DNA of 64,000 bases from Ferruginibacter sp. (GCA_019638485.1 JAHBTP010000001.1:744001-808000), one strand, 5' to 3'. Shown: positions 1-9,706, numbered from the stretch's first letter. Notes: generated by a model from the letters alone, not told the origin. A program made the numbers and translations.

Positions 1-372
1 AGTGCTACCAATACTTTTAATTTTCCCTACTAAGTCAGCATCATCATAAGAGGCGTAATAGGTAATCATTTTTTGGCCGATATAACGAATCTTTCCGGCG
101 AAGGCTTCATTATCTAAATTTGTATAATTTACCACACGTCCTGTATAAGGCTCCATTCTTTCCTGCATTCTATCAGTACGGCCTTTGTAGATATCAATTC
201 CATAGTCTATAATATCACCGGTAGGAGTGAGGTTGAGAATAACCTGCTCATCCAATTCAATGGATAACTTAGATAGGATTCCTGTTTCACTCATTTCCAC
301 CCGGCTAATACGCTGTGCCAATAAGGGAAGGCTTAGTGTACATCCTACGATAAATACAAATAACTTTTTCAT
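1..372 (-). CDS. Exported hypothetical protein, C-terminus cut by window edge
   Basis: The reading frame opens at an ATG (complement of 370-372) and runs off the left edge without a stop, giving 124 residues. The N-terminus MKKLFVFIVGCTLSLPLLAQ is a typical signal peptide with cleavage after AQ, so the product is probably periplasmic or outer-membrane. The rest is a mixed beta-rich sequence with a repeated hydrophobic/charged pattern and no motif I recognise. It is separated from the downstream mutase gene by about 125 bp with no clear signal. The function is unknown; only the start, frame and export signal are seen directly. Confidence 0.75.
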   Translation of the reverse strand, partial: MKKLFVFIVGCTLSLPLLAQRISRVEMSETGILSKLSIELDEQVILNLTPTGDIIDYGIDIYKGRTDRMQERMEPYTGRVVNYTNLDNEAFAGKIRYIGQKMITYYASYDDADLVGKIKSIGST

Positions 373-497
373 TACCCCAAATTTTATATAAAGTTAAGAT
401 ATTTGATGAAAACGCTAAATTGTTGTGTAGGAAGGCTAATGTTATGTATAATAGAAAGGAGGGGGGGCTGGATTACTATAAACCGCTCTTGGAATTG

Positions 498-2060
498 TTA
501 TTTTCCGTATTCTCCAAATTCTTTTCGCAGGCAATCTGCAATTTCACCAAGCGTACAATAACTTTCTACAGCCTCAAGTACATAAGGCATAATATTTTCA
601 GTAGTTTTAATAACGGCAGAAAGTTTTTCTAAGCTCTCCATTGCCTTTGCCTGATTACGTTTTTCTTTTAAATTATTTAATGACAGTATCTGGCTTTGCT
701 GAATCTTTTCATCTACTTTAAATAAAGTTGTTTTATGGGTTTCATTTATCGTAAACTTATTTACACCTACAATAATTTTCTCTCCATTTTCAATTTTTCG
801 CTGATATTCATAGGCACTTGCAGCAATCGCATCAGACATGAAACCGCTTTCAATGGCAGAAACGCTTCCGCCCATATTGTCAATTTGCTGCATAATCTTT
901 CCGGCCTCTTCTTCCATTTGAGTGGTTAGTTTCTCTACATAGTAACTTCCTGCTAATGGGTCGGCAGTATCAGCTACTCCGCTTTCAAATGCCGTTATTT
1001 GCTGTGTTCGCAATGCAATGCGTGCTGCTTCTTCTGTGGGCAAACTCAACGCTTCATCGTAACCATTGGTATGTAGTGATTGCGTGCCTCCCATTACAGC
1101 AGCCAGGGTTTGAATGGTTACTCGGCTTATGTTGTTTAGCGGTTGTTGTGCAGTAAGCGTGCTGCCACCGGTTTGAGTGTGAAATCGAAGCATAAGTGCT
1201 TTGTCATCGGTGGCACCCATAGACTTCATAATTTTAGCCCACATTCGCCGTGCTGCCCTAAATTTGGCTACTTCCTCAAACAGATTATTGTGTGCATTAA
1301 AAAAGAAGGATAGTCGCTTACCAAAAATATTAATATCCAATCCACGGTCTATAGCTGCTTTCACGTATGCTTTACCGTTACTTAATGTAAATGCTATTTC
1401 TTGTGCCGCAGTACTGCCGGCTTCTCTAATATGGTATCCGGAAATGCTGATGGTATTCCATTTGGGTACTTCTTTGCTGCACCATTCAAAGATGTCCGTA
1501 ATGATACGCATGCTTGGTTTTGGAGGATAGATATATGTGCCTCTTGCCGCATATTCTTTTAAAATATCATTCTGAATGGTTCCGGCTAATTTTTTCAAAT
1601 CAGCACCTTGCCTTTTTGCAAGGGCTACATAAAAAGCCAGTAAGATAAAACCACTGGCATTAATAGTCATGCTGGTGCTAACCTCTTCTAATTTGATACC
1701 TGCAAACAATTTCTCCATATCCTCAAGGCTATCAATTGCCACCCCAACTTTACCTACTTCACCATTAGCTAAGGGATGGTCACTATCATAACCGATTTGA
1801 GTTGGCAGGTCAAATGCAACACTTAATCCCATTACTCCTTGCTTTAACAAATAGTGGTAACGCTTGTTGCTTTCCTCGGCAGTAGAGAACCCCGCATATT
1901 GCCGCATAGTCCATAACCTACCCCGATACATACTTGCTTGAACTCCGCGCGTGAATGGAAAATGCCCGGGTATTTCATAAATCATTTCCGGTAAATCATT
2001 TTGGGAATACACCTCTTTTATTTCAATACCAGAGTCGTTGAATACTGCTTTCTTTTCCAT
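498..2060 (-). CDS. Methylmalonyl-CoA mutase large (catalytic) subunit, no B12-binding domain
   Basis: A 520-residue acyl-CoA mutase of the coenzyme B12-dependent family, which interconverts methylmalonyl-CoA and succinyl-CoA. The barrel motifs are intact: [15 protein letters not shown] (50s), [15 protein letters not shown] (160-174) and [10 protein letters not shown]. Tyr55 and Arg173 are 118 residues apart, the same spacing as Tyr89 and Arg207 of the Propionibacterium enzyme. Those residues bind the substrate carboxylate; isobutyryl-CoA mutases carry Phe and Gln there. I therefore infer methylmalonyl-CoA as substrate. The protein ends after the barrel and linker and lacks the C-terminal cobalamin-binding domain (DxHxxG), so a separate B12-binding small subunit must be encoded elsewhere. 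It lies 6 bp downstream of the membrane-protein gene and is probably co-transcribed with it. Confidence 0.93.
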   Translation of the reverse strand: MEKKAVFNDSGIEIKEVYSQNDLPEMIYEIPGHFPFTRGVQASMYRGRLWTMRQYAGFSTAEESNKRYHYLLKQGVMGLSVAFDLPTQIGYDSDHPLANGEVGKVGVAIDSLEDMEKLFAGIKLEEVSTSMTINASGFILLAFYVALAKRQGADLKKLAGTIQNDILKEYAARGTYIYPPKPSMRIITDIFEWCSKEVPKWNTISISGYHIREAGSTAAQEIAFTLSNGKAYVKAAIDRGLDINIFGKRLSFFFNAHNNLFEEVAKFRAARRMWAKIMKSMGATDDKALMLRFHTQTGGSTLTAQQPLNNISRVTIQTLAAVMGGTQSLHTNGYDEALSLPTEEAARIALRTQQITAFESGVADTADPLAGSYYVEKLTTQMEEEAGKIMQQIDNMGGSVSAIESGFMSDAIAASAYEYQRKIENGEKIIVGVNKFTINETHKTTLFKVDEKIQQSQILSLNNLKEKRNQAKAMESLEKLSAVIKTTENIMPYVLEAVESYCTLGEIADCLRKEFGEYGK

Positions 2061-2066
2061 AATGAA

Positions 2067-2594
2067 TTATGCGGTCTTTAATGTTTGCTTTGCTTCAAAT
2101 TGAAGGGCATCTAATACGATGTTATTCAATTCAGCATTATGGTTGAGGCTATATTCCAAAATCCTTTTCCCCAGGTCAGCATCACTCGCGTTTTGCGGAA
2201 GCCCGGCATATAGCTGATTGATAATATAAATATTTTGGTCACGGAGTTTTGTTACTGCGTTCCAAACTTCGGGTGATACATAAACCTGTTGGCTTATATT
2301 ATATTCATATTCGCTGCGTAGTTCTGTAACCATTCTTTCATGAGCTACTAGTGCAGGCTCTCCGGTGAGTGGTAAACGGCCTACTAAATTTTTCAATCCG
2401 GCTCTTTCAGCATATAACGACATTCTCTCATAGGCTTGCATTTTTAATCGCAATCCTTCATTGCTTATACCTGTTTTTTCTTTAATGGCATCTTTCATGC
2501 CTTTAAATTCAATCAATAACCATAAAAAGGCAATCATACTAACAAAAGAAATGGCTGCCTGAATATCTTGTAAGTTAATTTCTAACCACTGCAT
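2067..2594 (-). CDS. Small membrane-anchored hypothetical protein
   Basis: A 175-residue protein with one N-terminal hydrophobic segment (about residues 12-30) followed by a soluble, mostly helical, charged domain. The segment after the membrane span (LRLKMQAYERMSLYAERAGL) looks like an amphipathic helix. The rest is typical of a Bacteroidota-specific conserved family with no known function. It is the first gene of a two-gene unit: its stop is 6 bp from the mutase start, and a -7 box (TACTTTTG on this strand) lies about 60 bp upstream. Whether it has any functional link to the mutase is unknown. Confidence 0.8.
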   Translation of the reverse strand: MQWLEINLQDIQAAISFVSMIAFLWLLIEFKGMKDAIKEKTGISNEGLRLKMQAYERMSLYAERAGLKNLVGRLPLTGEPALVAHERMVTELRSEYEYNISQQVYVSPEVWNAVTKLRDQNIYIINQLYAGLPQNASDADLGKRILEYSLNHNAELNNIVLDALQFEAKQTLKTA

Positions 2595-2656
2595 ATATTT
2601 CGAATATAAATTTATTTAAAAGGATAGAATGAAAATCATCCTTGGTATCCTTAACA

Positions 2657-2664
2657 CAAAAGTA
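2657..2664 (-). promoter_or_regulatory. Bacteroidota -7 promoter box upstream of the membrane protein / mutase unit
   Basis: On the minus strand the sequence reads TACTTTTG, a full match to the Bacteroidota primary-sigma -7 consensus TAnnTTTG. It would start a transcript with a leader of about 55 nt ahead of the gene starting at 2594. I see no good -33 TTTG element. Confidence 0.45.
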
Positions 2665-2701
2665 ATTTATCTTATTCTATTGCCTTGTGCCTAATTGAAT
2701 A

Positions 2702-2733
2702 ATAATAAAAAAGAGAGGCCAATATGACCTCTC
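2702..2733 (-). terminator. Rho-independent terminator of secDF
   Basis: On the minus strand GAGAGGTC, a 5-nt loop and GGCCTCTC form an 8-bp stem with one G-U pair, followed by a T-rich run. It sits 24 bp after the secDF stop codon. Confidence 0.8.
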
Positions 2734-2756
2734 CTTTACATTCATTTTATTTTAAA

Positions 2757-5723
2757 TTATGCATGTTGCATAGGTTCATTTTTCTTATGTTCTACTTTTT
2801 TGGGAGCTGCGGCACCCAAAGGTTTATTCTTAGCAAAATCCATAAGAACAGGAGCCCCAATAAAAATTGAAGAATATGTACCGGTGATAACACCTATCAG
2901 CATAGCAAAGGCAAATCCTCGTGTAACCTCTCCGCCAAAGATGAATAGAATTAACAAGGTGAGGAATACAGTAAATGAAGTCATTACTGTACGGCTCAGG
3001 GTGCTGTTAATAGCAGTGTCAATTATGGTTGCTTTATCTGCACCACGCATATCCCTAGAGTTTTCTCTTACCCGGTCAAATACAATCACCGTATCATTCA
3101 TTGAGAATCCAATTACTGTTAGGATTGCAGCGATAAAGTGCTGATCTATTTCAAGTGGAAATGGTACAATATTTTTAAAGAATGAGAATACAATCAAGGT
3201 TACCAAAATATCATGTATCAAGGAAAAAATTGTACCCATCGAATAGCGCCAGTCGCGGAAACGCAAGACGATATAAATGAAAATGGCAAACACAGCAAAA
3301 ATAGTTGCTTTCACTGCACCTCGCTTTAAATCATCTGAAATACTTGGCTGCACTGTGGTAGAGCTTTCAATTCTATCACGAACAAATTTTTCATAAGACA
3401 TATCAGCCGGCAGTACCTTTTTCAATCCTGAAAATAATCTTTGTTGTACAGCTTCATCTGCGTTAGCTACTCCTTTCATGTAGGCAGTAGTAATATTAAG
3501 GTGCTTGTTATCGCCAATTGTTTTAATAATAGGGTTGTCATCATCAAAAGCCTCACGAAGGTCATCCATAATATCGGTGTTTTTTATGGGCTTATCAAAG
3601 CTAATGGTATAGCTGCGTCCTCCTTTAAATTCAACACCATAATGGAAACCATTAAAGAAGGTGGCAATTCCAAGAATAATAATTCCGATGGAAGCCATAT
3701 ATGCATATTTTCTTGCTTCTACGAATTTGTATTTGGCATTACGAAAAACCCTTCTTGATAGCTTGGTTGAATATTTTAAGTGATGATTCCGATTGGTGAA
3801 AATATCTGTAAAGAGCCTGCTCACTAAGATACCGGTAAACATAGAAAGTAAAAGACCGATAATTTGTGTAGTAGCAAAACCTAATACAGGCCCTAATCCA
3901 AAATAAAATAGAATAATAGCCGTAATTAATGAGGTGATATGAGAATCCAACACAGGTGGAATACCTCGATGATATCCTTCAGCCACCGCCTGTGGATACG
4001 ACTTGCCATGTGCCAGTTCGTCCTTTATCCGTTCAAAAATAATTACGTTGGAGTCAACAGCCATACCTATGGTTAATATCAAACCCGCGATACCTGCTGC
4101 GGTTAGCGTAAGGCCCATCGCAGCTAAAACCCCTATCGTAAAAAGCAGGTTTAGAGAAAGGGCAATATTTGCAATCCAACCACCATTATTATAATAAGAT
4201 AGCATTAATATAAATATGGCTAAGAAGGCTATTCCAAATGACATGGCGCCGCCTCTAACCGCTTCTTTACCTAATGTAGGACCAACTATTTGTTCTGCTA
4301 CAATTTTAGCAGGAGCGTCAAGTTTACCTGAGGTTAGAATGCTGGCTAAGTCCTGTGCTTCTTCTATGGTAAAGTTTCCGGTAATTTCAGAGCTACCACC
4401 TTCAATTGGACCGTTTACATTGGGTGCACTATACACAAGATCATCCAAAACAATAGCAATAGGACGATTTACATTTTTTGTAGTTAGTCTTGCCCAGGTT
4501 TTTGCACCAATGTTGGTCATGGTCATTTTGATAGCCGGTTGTCCGCGCTCATCAAAGTCTTGTTTTGCAGATTCAACCCCATCACCTTCCATAGGTGCTT
4601 TATCTGAGCCGGGGATTGTTTTAATGGCATAGAGGGGTAAAAACCGCATGTTGTTATCTGCTTTTTCTTCCACCCCATATAAAAATTTCAGGTTTCCCGG
4701 AAAAGCGCCTTTTACTAAACTCAATTGAAGGTAACTGTTAAATACACTGGTATCTTTTAATGCCACGCGGCCTATTGCAGAAGAAAAATATTGACGTCCA
4801 TTTGCATCTGTTTGCACGTCAATGGGGTTCATAATGCGCAAAAGGGGATTTGCATTTTGCGCCAACTTTGCAGAATCGCTAATTTCAGTAGTGTCTCCGG
4901 CTTTAACTCCATTTAGATAATTCTGCAAATTTTTGTCGGCAACCTGGAGAGGAGAGGCAATTTCATCAATACGATATACTTCCCAAAATTGAAGGTTGGC
5001 AGACGATTGAAGATATTTTCTTACTCTTTCAGGGTCGTTAAATCCAGCCAATTCAACAGTAATTACGCCCTTCGTTTCATCAAGGTTTATATTAGGCTGA
5101 GCAACACCAAATTTATCAATACGCTTAGTTAATATCTGGTGGGTTTGTTTAATTGCTCCATTGGCAATTTTCTTCAATTTTGCAGTAGCCTGATTGTCGT
5201 TGTCACTAATTTTTACATCTTTCCCCGGGCCGGCAAATAATCCTGCTAACTTACCTCCGCCATTTAATTTTATGTAATCAGCAGAAAACAGGTCAATAAA
5301 ATTGGCCTCGCTTTGTATCTTCTGTTGAGAAGCATTGTTGATAGAACGAATAAGTGCAGAGTCCTTTGGGTTGTTACTTAAAGATTTTAACAACCCTTCG
5401 AGGCTAACGTCTAAGGTTACACTAATACCACCTTGAAGATCAAGACCGAGGTTAAGTTCGTTCTCTTTTAGTTTGCGATAAGTATTTCCTAAATAAATAG
5501 TCTCATCAACAGTTGAGTCAAGGATGTGTTGGGTTTTTGCTTTTACAAGCGCTTCACGATCTTCAGGAGATAGGGTAGCAGGATGCTCATTTTTAACAAG
5601 ACGTTCTGCTTTTGCCTTAATTTTCCCTTCATAATTACGTACCGCCCATGTATAAGATAATTCCCATAAAGAAATAAAAAACAAAGCGATGGTGAAAAAC
5701 CATATTAAACCTTTAAGCTTCAT
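2757..5723 (-). CDS. secDF: Protein translocase SecDF fusion
   Basis: A 988-residue inner-membrane protein combining SecD (N-terminal half) and SecF (C-terminal half) in one chain, the usual arrangement in Bacteroidota. It uses the proton gradient to help complete export through SecYEG. SecD signatures include NLGLDLQGGISVTLDV near residue 95 and the membrane motif AGLILTIGMAVDSNVIIFER. The SecF half has GVEFKGGRSYTISFD and AAILTVIGFSMNDTVIVFDR. Each half has one N-terminal span, a large periplasmic domain and a block of five spans. The C-terminus is a short Lys-rich tail. It is probably monocistronic: it has its own promoter-like box at 5767 and a terminator right after the stop. yajC, another accessory Sec component, lies 2 kb away on the same strand. 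Confidence 0.97.
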   Translation of the reverse strand: MKLKGLIWFFTIALFFISLWELSYTWAVRNYEGKIKAKAERLVKNEHPATLSPEDREALVKAKTQHILDSTVDETIYLGNTYRKLKENELNLGLDLQGGISVTLDVSLEGLLKSLSNNPKDSALIRSINNASQQKIQSEANFIDLFSADYIKLNGGGKLAGLFAGPGKDVKISDNDNQATAKLKKIANGAIKQTHQILTKRIDKFGVAQPNINLDETKGVITVELAGFNDPERVRKYLQSSANLQFWEVYRIDEIASPLQVADKNLQNYLNGVKAGDTTEISDSAKLAQNANPLLRIMNPIDVQTDANGRQYFSSAIGRVALKDTSVFNSYLQLSLVKGAFPGNLKFLYGVEEKADNNMRFLPLYAIKTIPGSDKAPMEGDGVESAKQDFDERGQPAIKMTMTNIGAKTWARLTTKNVNRPIAIVLDDLVYSAPNVNGPIEGGSSEITGNFTIEEAQDLASILTSGKLDAPAKIVAEQIVGPTLGKEAVRGGAMSFGIAFLAIFILMLSYYNNGGWIANIALSLNLLFTIGVLAAMGLTLTAAGIAGLILTIGMAVDSNVIIFERIKDELAHGKSYPQAVAEGYHRGIPPVLDSHITSLITAIILFYFGLGPVLGFATTQIIGLLLSMFTGILVSRLFTDIFTNRNHHLKYSTKLSRRVFRNAKYKFVEARKYAYMASIGIIILGIATFFNGFHYGVEFKGGRSYTISFDKPIKNTDIMDDLREAFDDDNPIIKTIGDNKHLNITTAYMKGVANADEAVQQRLFSGLKKVLPADMSYEKFVRDRIESSTTVQPSISDDLKRGAVKATIFAVFAIFIYIVLRFRDWRYSMGTIFSLIHDILVTLIVFSFFKNIVPFPLEIDQHFIAAILTVIGFSMNDTVIVFDRVRENSRDMRGADKATIIDTAINSTLSRTVMTSFTVFLTLLILFIFGGEVTRGFAFAMLIGVITGTYSSIFIGAPVLMDFAKNKPLGAAAPKKVEHKKNEPMQHA

Positions 5724-5766
5724 AGATGAACTTTTCTACAGTTGTCAATTTTTTTTAAACAGTGTG

Positions 5767-5774
5767 CAAAGATA
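5767..5774 (-). promoter_or_regulatory. Bacteroidota -7 promoter box of secDF
   Basis: The minus-strand sequence TATCTTTG matches TAnnTTTG and lies 43 bp before the secDF start codon. A TTG triplet about 15 bp further upstream could be a weak -33 element. The remainder of the gap up to 5985 is AT-rich and shows nothing else I can name. Confidence 0.5.
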
Positions 5775-5985
5775 AGAGGAATTGACTATCAATTATCGGG
5801 TTTTTTGAATCCAATTGATTGATTTTTGGCTTAGAATAGCCCTGAAAATCATTTAATTAGCATTGTAATGTGCAAATGTGGAAAGATTGCTGTCAATTTG
5901 GTTATCTGTTTTCCAGCATTTTATCCTGCTAAATTTCATGGCTTTTTATCCCTTGTAATTCACCATTTTGTTTGTTACAAGGTCT

Positions 5986-7176
5986 TTAATGCAGAGCTTC
6001 CAAAGCCTTTTTAATTTTTGAAAATCCTTTTTCTAAATTGTTTAGGCTATTGGCAAATGACATACGAATACAGTTAGGCTCGCCAAATGCTTTTCCTGAA
6101 ACAGTGCTTACATGGGCATCATTAAGTAAATACATACATAAATCATCAGCGTTTTCAATTTTATTTCCTGATGGTGTAGTTTTTCCAAAAAAGGCATGAA
6201 CATCTGGGAATACGTAAAATGCTGCGGGAGGAGTTTCAACTTGTACACCGGGAATTGCCTGCAACCATTCAATTACTTTATTTCTTCGTTGTAAAAACTG
6301 TGCTGTCATTTCTTTTGTTGGCGTAAGGTCGCCGGTTAGTGCAGCAATGGTGGCTCGCTGTGAAATGGCTGAAGTGCCACTGGTAAATTGGCCCTGAACT
6401 TTTTCGCAAGCCCGTGCAATTTCATTCGATGCTGCCAAATATCCTAAGCGCCATCCGGTCATGGCAAAGCCTTTGCTTAATCCATTTATCACTATCACGC
6501 GGTCTTTTATAGATGGGAATGATGCAATACTTTCATGGTTGCCGGTATAATTAATGTGCTCGTAAATTTCATCACTCATAATATATACCTGGGGATGCTT
6601 TTCAAAAACACGAACCAATCCTGCTAATTCATCCTTTGTATATAATGCACCTGTAGGGTTACAAGGTGATGAAAACATAAATAATTTTGTTTTGGGTGTA
6701 ATGGCATCTTCAAGTTGTTGCGGATTGATTTTATAGCCTGAGGTTAATGAGGTGCGTACCAATTTAACTGTACCTCCTGCAAGGCGAACAATTTCACTGT
6801 ATGTAACCCAATAAGGAGTAGGTATAATCACTTCATCATCTACATCAACAATACTCAGTACTAAATTAGCGATGCATTGTTTAGCACCTGTGCTGATAAT
6901 AATTTGCTCGGGTGTATAAACAAGATTATTGTCTCTTTCAAGTTTTGTACAAATGGCTTTCCGTACATCCAGATAACCGGCTACCGGAGTGTAATGGCTA
7001 TAATTTTCATCAATGGCTTGTTTAGCAGCTTCTTTAATATGATCGGGTGTATTAAAGTCAGGCTCTCCAAGGCTTAGGTCAGTAATATCATGCCCAGCTT
7101 CACGTAAGGCTCGTCCTAACTTAGCCATTTTAAGTGTTTCTGGTTCATTAAATCGGTGAAGTAAGCTGGATAACAT
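5986..7176 (-). CDS. Pyridoxal-phosphate aminotransferase, aspartate aminotransferase type (class I)
   Basis: A 396-residue fold-type I aminotransferase. Landmarks are SLGEPDFNTP near residue 35, the NPTG motif at 173-176, the PLP-pyridine contact Asp202 (SDEIYE), the Schiff-base lysine Lys235 in LSKGFAMTGWRLGY, and a C-terminal arginine in CIRMSF that would bind the substrate carboxylate. These place it in the Igamma aspartate/aromatic aminotransferase group common in Bacteroidota. Aspartate is the likely amino donor, but the exact substrate cannot be read from sequence. It starts 29 bp downstream of coaE on the same strand and may be the last gene of that operon. Confidence 0.92.
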   Translation of the reverse strand: MLSSLLHRFNEPETLKMAKLGRALREAGHDITDLSLGEPDFNTPDHIKEAAKQAIDENYSHYTPVAGYLDVRKAICTKLERDNNLVYTPEQIIISTGAKQCIANLVLSIVDVDDEVIIPTPYWVTYSEIVRLAGGTVKLVRTSLTSGYKINPQQLEDAITPKTKLFMFSSPCNPTGALYTKDELAGLVRVFEKHPQVYIMSDEIYEHINYTGNHESIASFPSIKDRVIVINGLSKGFAMTGWRLGYLAASNEIARACEKVQGQFTSGTSAISQRATIAALTGDLTPTKEMTAQFLQRRNKVIEWLQAIPGVQVETPPAAFYVFPDVHAFFGKTTPSGNKIENADDLCMYLLNDAHVSTVSGKAFGEPNCIRMSFANSLNNLEKGFSKIKKALEALH

Positions 7177-7205
7177 AATTTCTATTTTTAAAGATTAGGC
7201 TAATA

Positions 7206-7796
7206 TTAAAACTTTCCGGTTAAAAATTGATAATGCAAATTTACCACTTGGGGAATTAGCATTTCTTTTTCATCATTTATTATGATTATTTGGCACCGGG
7301 ATAATTTCTCTTCCTCATTCATTTGTTTTTTCATTCGGGCTAATACATCTTCGCGATTAGCATTATCTCTGTTTTGCACTCGCTCAATGCGCAATGCTTC
7401 CGGGCTGCTAACACCGATTATGATATCTAATGATTTGTCAGCACCACTTTCAAAAATTAATGCAGCTTCTTTTATGGCATAAGGGTAGGTACAATGATTC
7501 ATCCATTCGTTTGAATCACGTAATGTTTCGGGATGTACCGCTGCGTTTAGCTTTGCAAGCAAGGAGTTGTTTTCAAAAACTTTATCAGATAGCCATTTTC
7601 GGTTAAGCATACCCGTTACTGAATACAGTTCGCTACCAAAAATTGAAACTAATTTTTCTTTTAGTGGTGCGTAAGTTTCCATAAGTTGCTTGGCAGCAGA
7701 ATCGGCATCATATACCGGTGCGCCCAGTATGTTAAAAATGCGCGCAACCGTTGATTTTCCACTTCCTATTCCTCCAGTAAGGCCTATGCGAAGCAT
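7206..7796 (-). CDS. coaE: Dephospho-CoA kinase
   Basis: A 196-residue P-loop kinase that carries out the last step of coenzyme A synthesis, phosphorylating dephospho-CoA at the 3'-hydroxyl of ribose. The Walker A motif GGIGSGKST lies at residues 8-16 and is followed by the family sequence YDADSAAKQLM. The conserved acceptor-binding HPE motif is at about residue 98. Length matches the family. It follows yajC by 35 bp in the same direction. Confidence 0.95.
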   Translation of the reverse strand: MLRIGLTGGIGSGKSTVARIFNILGAPVYDADSAAKQLMETYAPLKEKLVSIFGSELYSVTGMLNRKWLSDKVFENNSLLAKLNAAVHPETLRDSNEWMNHCTYPYAIKEAALIFESGADKSLDIIIGVSSPEALRIERVQNRDNANREDVLARMKKQMNEEEKLSRCQIIIINDEKEMLIPQVVNLHYQFLTGKF

Positions 7797-7831
7797 GCTG
7801 CAGTTATTAATTAAGTTGGAAAATACCTTGG

Positions 7832-8173
7832 TTATTTAGTTTCTGTTGTTGTGCCTTTGCTTTGGTTTTTACTCCATTCCAAACTAATAGTACTCTTTTC
7901 AATCTTAATATAGCTTCCCGGGCTTACTTCAAGCATTAAGGTATTATCGTCATTTACTTTATAGATAGTACCATGAATGCCCGCAATAGTAACTACTTTA
8001 TCTCCTTTTTGCATTTTGTTTATAAATTCCTTTTGTTGTTTGGCTTTTTTTGCCTGAGGTCTGATCATAAATAACCAAAATACCAAAATCATCATTCCCA
8101 TTAAAAAGAGCGTGCTTGTGCTACTGCCTTTTCCGCTAGGATCCATCATCAAAAAAATGTTCATTAATTGCAT
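7832..8173 (-). CDS. yajC: Preprotein translocase subunit YajC
   Basis: A 113-residue single-span membrane protein. After a short N-terminus comes a hydrophobic span (about residues 20-38) ending in the diagnostic FMIRPQAKKAKQQKEF, then a small cytoplasmic domain with GDKVVTIAGIHGTIYKV. YajC binds SecDF as an accessory part of the Sec holotranslocon. The start could instead be the Met three codons downstream. It is 11 bp from the preceding lipoprotein gene, so the genes are probably co-transcribed. Confidence 0.95.
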   Translation of the reverse strand: MQLMNIFLMMDPSGKGSSTSTLFLMGMMILVFWLFMIRPQAKKAKQQKEFINKMQKGDKVVTIAGIHGTIYKVNDDNTLMLEVSPGSYIKIEKSTISLEWSKNQSKGTTTETK

Positions 8174-8184
8174 GTGTGTTTGTT

Positions 8185-8622
8185 TTATTGTTTAGTTGTT
8201 TTTTTATTAACAGTTCCCATAAGTATTAATTGTGGAAATTCGGGCTTGGTGTTTGCAGTTACGAAAATAGTTTTACGCGTAGCACCGGAGCGATTTGTAG
8301 TATTGAATTTTACTTTTATATAACTCGTTTCGCCGGGTTTAACGGGTGCTTCAGGCTTTTCAGGTACAGTGCAACCACAACTTGCGGTTACATTGGAAAC
8401 AATTAAGAGATTGGTACCGGTGTTTTTAAAGCTATAATTAAATTCAACTATTTGCCCTTCCTCGACTGAACCAAAGTCGTGTTCTATAATCGGTACATCT
8501 ACTGTGGTGGAGGAAAGAGAATCCTGTACCATTATTGTTTCAATAGTTTTTTCACTGCGATTGTTATTGTTGCAGCTAATAATCAGCATGCCTAGGAAAT
8601 AAGTAAGGAATATTTTTTGCAT
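8185..8622 (-). CDS. DUF1573-family lipoprotein
   Basis: A 145-residue exported protein. The N-terminus MQKIFLTYFLGMLIISC ends in a lipobox, giving Cys17 as the lipidated residue. The rest is one immunoglobulin-like DUF1573 domain with the hallmark stretches HDFGSVEEGQIVEFNYSFKN and SNVTASCGCTVPEKP. The CGC segment is conserved in the family. Proteins of this type are abundant in Bacteroidota; their molecular role is not established. It sits between nusB (9 bp upstream) and yajC (11 bp downstream). Confidence 0.9.
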   Translation of the reverse strand: MQKIFLTYFLGMLIISCNNNNRSEKTIETIMVQDSLSSTTVDVPIIEHDFGSVEEGQIVEFNYSFKNTGTNLLIVSNVTASCGCTVPEKPEAPVKPGETSYIKVKFNTTNRSGATRKTIFVTANTKPEFPQLILMGTVNKKTTKQ

Positions 8623-8631
8623 GATGACTTA

Positions 8632-9564
8632 TTATAAGGTGCTGTTCTTATATTGGCGTTTTTCTATTTTGCCCTGTGCTGTTAAGTCTTTGTTTATATT
8701 ATCCAGCAAGCCATTAATGAATTGTCCACTTTGTTCAGTGCTGTATGATTTAGCCAGGTCAATATATTCGTTAATGGTAACCTTAGTAGGAATGGTTTCA
8801 AAAAATAAAAATTCACAAACTCCCATTTGAAGAAGAATCATGTCTAAAGCAGCAATTCGATCAGCATCCCAATTTTTAAGCCGGGGTTTTATCAGGCTTA
8901 ATGTGGTTTCTGATTTTTGCTGAACTGTTTTTAATAACTGATGCGCAAAAGTTCTTTTTTCCTCCGAAAGAATTTGGGTAAAAGCCGAGTTAGTTGGTTT
9001 TGTCAAATAATTTAATATTAGCGTTAGCATCATTTCAGAGTCATCATCCCAATTGAGAAAATTTTCTTCAATATGATTGGTAAAAGATTCATTGGGAAAC
9101 ATTAACTCACTAACAATTAATTCAAGGATGTTTCTTTCTTGCTTTTTTTCACGTGAAGATAGTTCAGTGTATTCCTTGTAGGTAGGTGTACTTATCAGTT
9201 CGGTGTATATCTTCTTTACTAAATTATGATCAATTAAAGTGTCAGGTTTTAATTCTTTAATGGCTTCGATGAAGGATGGATTTTCAATTATTTTTTTTAT
9301 CACTTCATTTTCAGCAATTCGGGTGCTAATATGCAAATCACTGGCCGAAGGAAGGTGCTTATTTGCTTTTTGATAGGCATCTGTTTGGGCATAAAGCGCT
9401 ACTTCCGACAGAAAATACATGAGATAGGTAAAGAGTTTTCGAGATTGCTCAATTTTATTATCCAGTATTTTTGCAGGTTCTTCCGGTTTTAGTGAATCCT
9501 GAATAGGTTCAAGCGCATATAGCGTTTGCATAACCTTTACCCTAATATTTCTTCTACTGAGCAT
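8632..9564 (-). CDS. nusB: Transcription antitermination protein NusB (long Bacteroidota form)
   Basis: A 310-residue protein starting MLSRRNIRVKVMQTLYAL, the classic NusB opening. The C-terminal half (about 170-300) holds the helical NusB core with the sequence DRIAALDMILLQMGVCEFLF and KVTINEYIDLAKSYSTE. NusB with S10 (NusE) binds boxA in rRNA leader transcripts. Typical NusB is about 140 residues. Here a helical, Lys/Glu-rich insertion separates the first helix from the rest, as is usual in Bacteroidota. It is the first gene of the nusB / DUF1573 / yajC / coaE run. Confidence 0.93.
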   Translation of the reverse strand: MLSRRNIRVKVMQTLYALEPIQDSLKPEEPAKILDNKIEQSRKLFTYLMYFLSEVALYAQTDAYQKANKHLPSASDLHISTRIAENEVIKKIIENPSFIEAIKELKPDTLIDHNLVKKIYTELISTPTYKEYTELSSREKKQERNILELIVSELMFPNESFTNHIEENFLNWDDDSEMMLTLILNYLTKPTNSAFTQILSEEKRTFAHQLLKTVQQKSETTLSLIKPRLKNWDADRIAALDMILLQMGVCEFLFFETIPTKVTINEYIDLAKSYSTEQSGQFINGLLDNINKDLTAQGKIEKRQYKNSTL

Positions 9565-9585
9565 AATAATGCCTTAATGGATTTG

Positions 9586-9593
9586 CAAAATTA
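9586..9593 (-). promoter_or_regulatory. Bacteroidota -7 promoter box of the nusB operon
   Basis: The minus-strand sequence TAATTTTG lies 21 bp before the nusB start codon, implying a leader of under 20 nt. The only upstream TTTT/TTTG-like element is about 24 bp away, a little far for a standard -33. Confidence 0.5.
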
Positions 9594-9706
9594 GCACATT
9601 AAACCCTCTTTAAAGCCCAAAATATTAGGTTTGTGAAAAAATGTCCTACCTGTTGCTGTAAATCTGACATCAACGATAGACAACCTGACAACAAAACACT
9701 TATGAA

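Noticed and set aside
4216..4632. Long antisense frame inside secDF (138 codons)
   Set aside because: It lies opposite a fully conserved SecD coding region and shows no domain; it is a shadow frame. The same holds for the other long antisense frames in groEL, secDF, the pump, rmuC and the M16 protease.
5775..5985. tRNA-like GGGTTTTTTGAATCC near 5798
   Set aside because: The T-arm-like word lacks a matching acceptor stem and anticodon arm. I found no convincing tRNA anywhere in the window.
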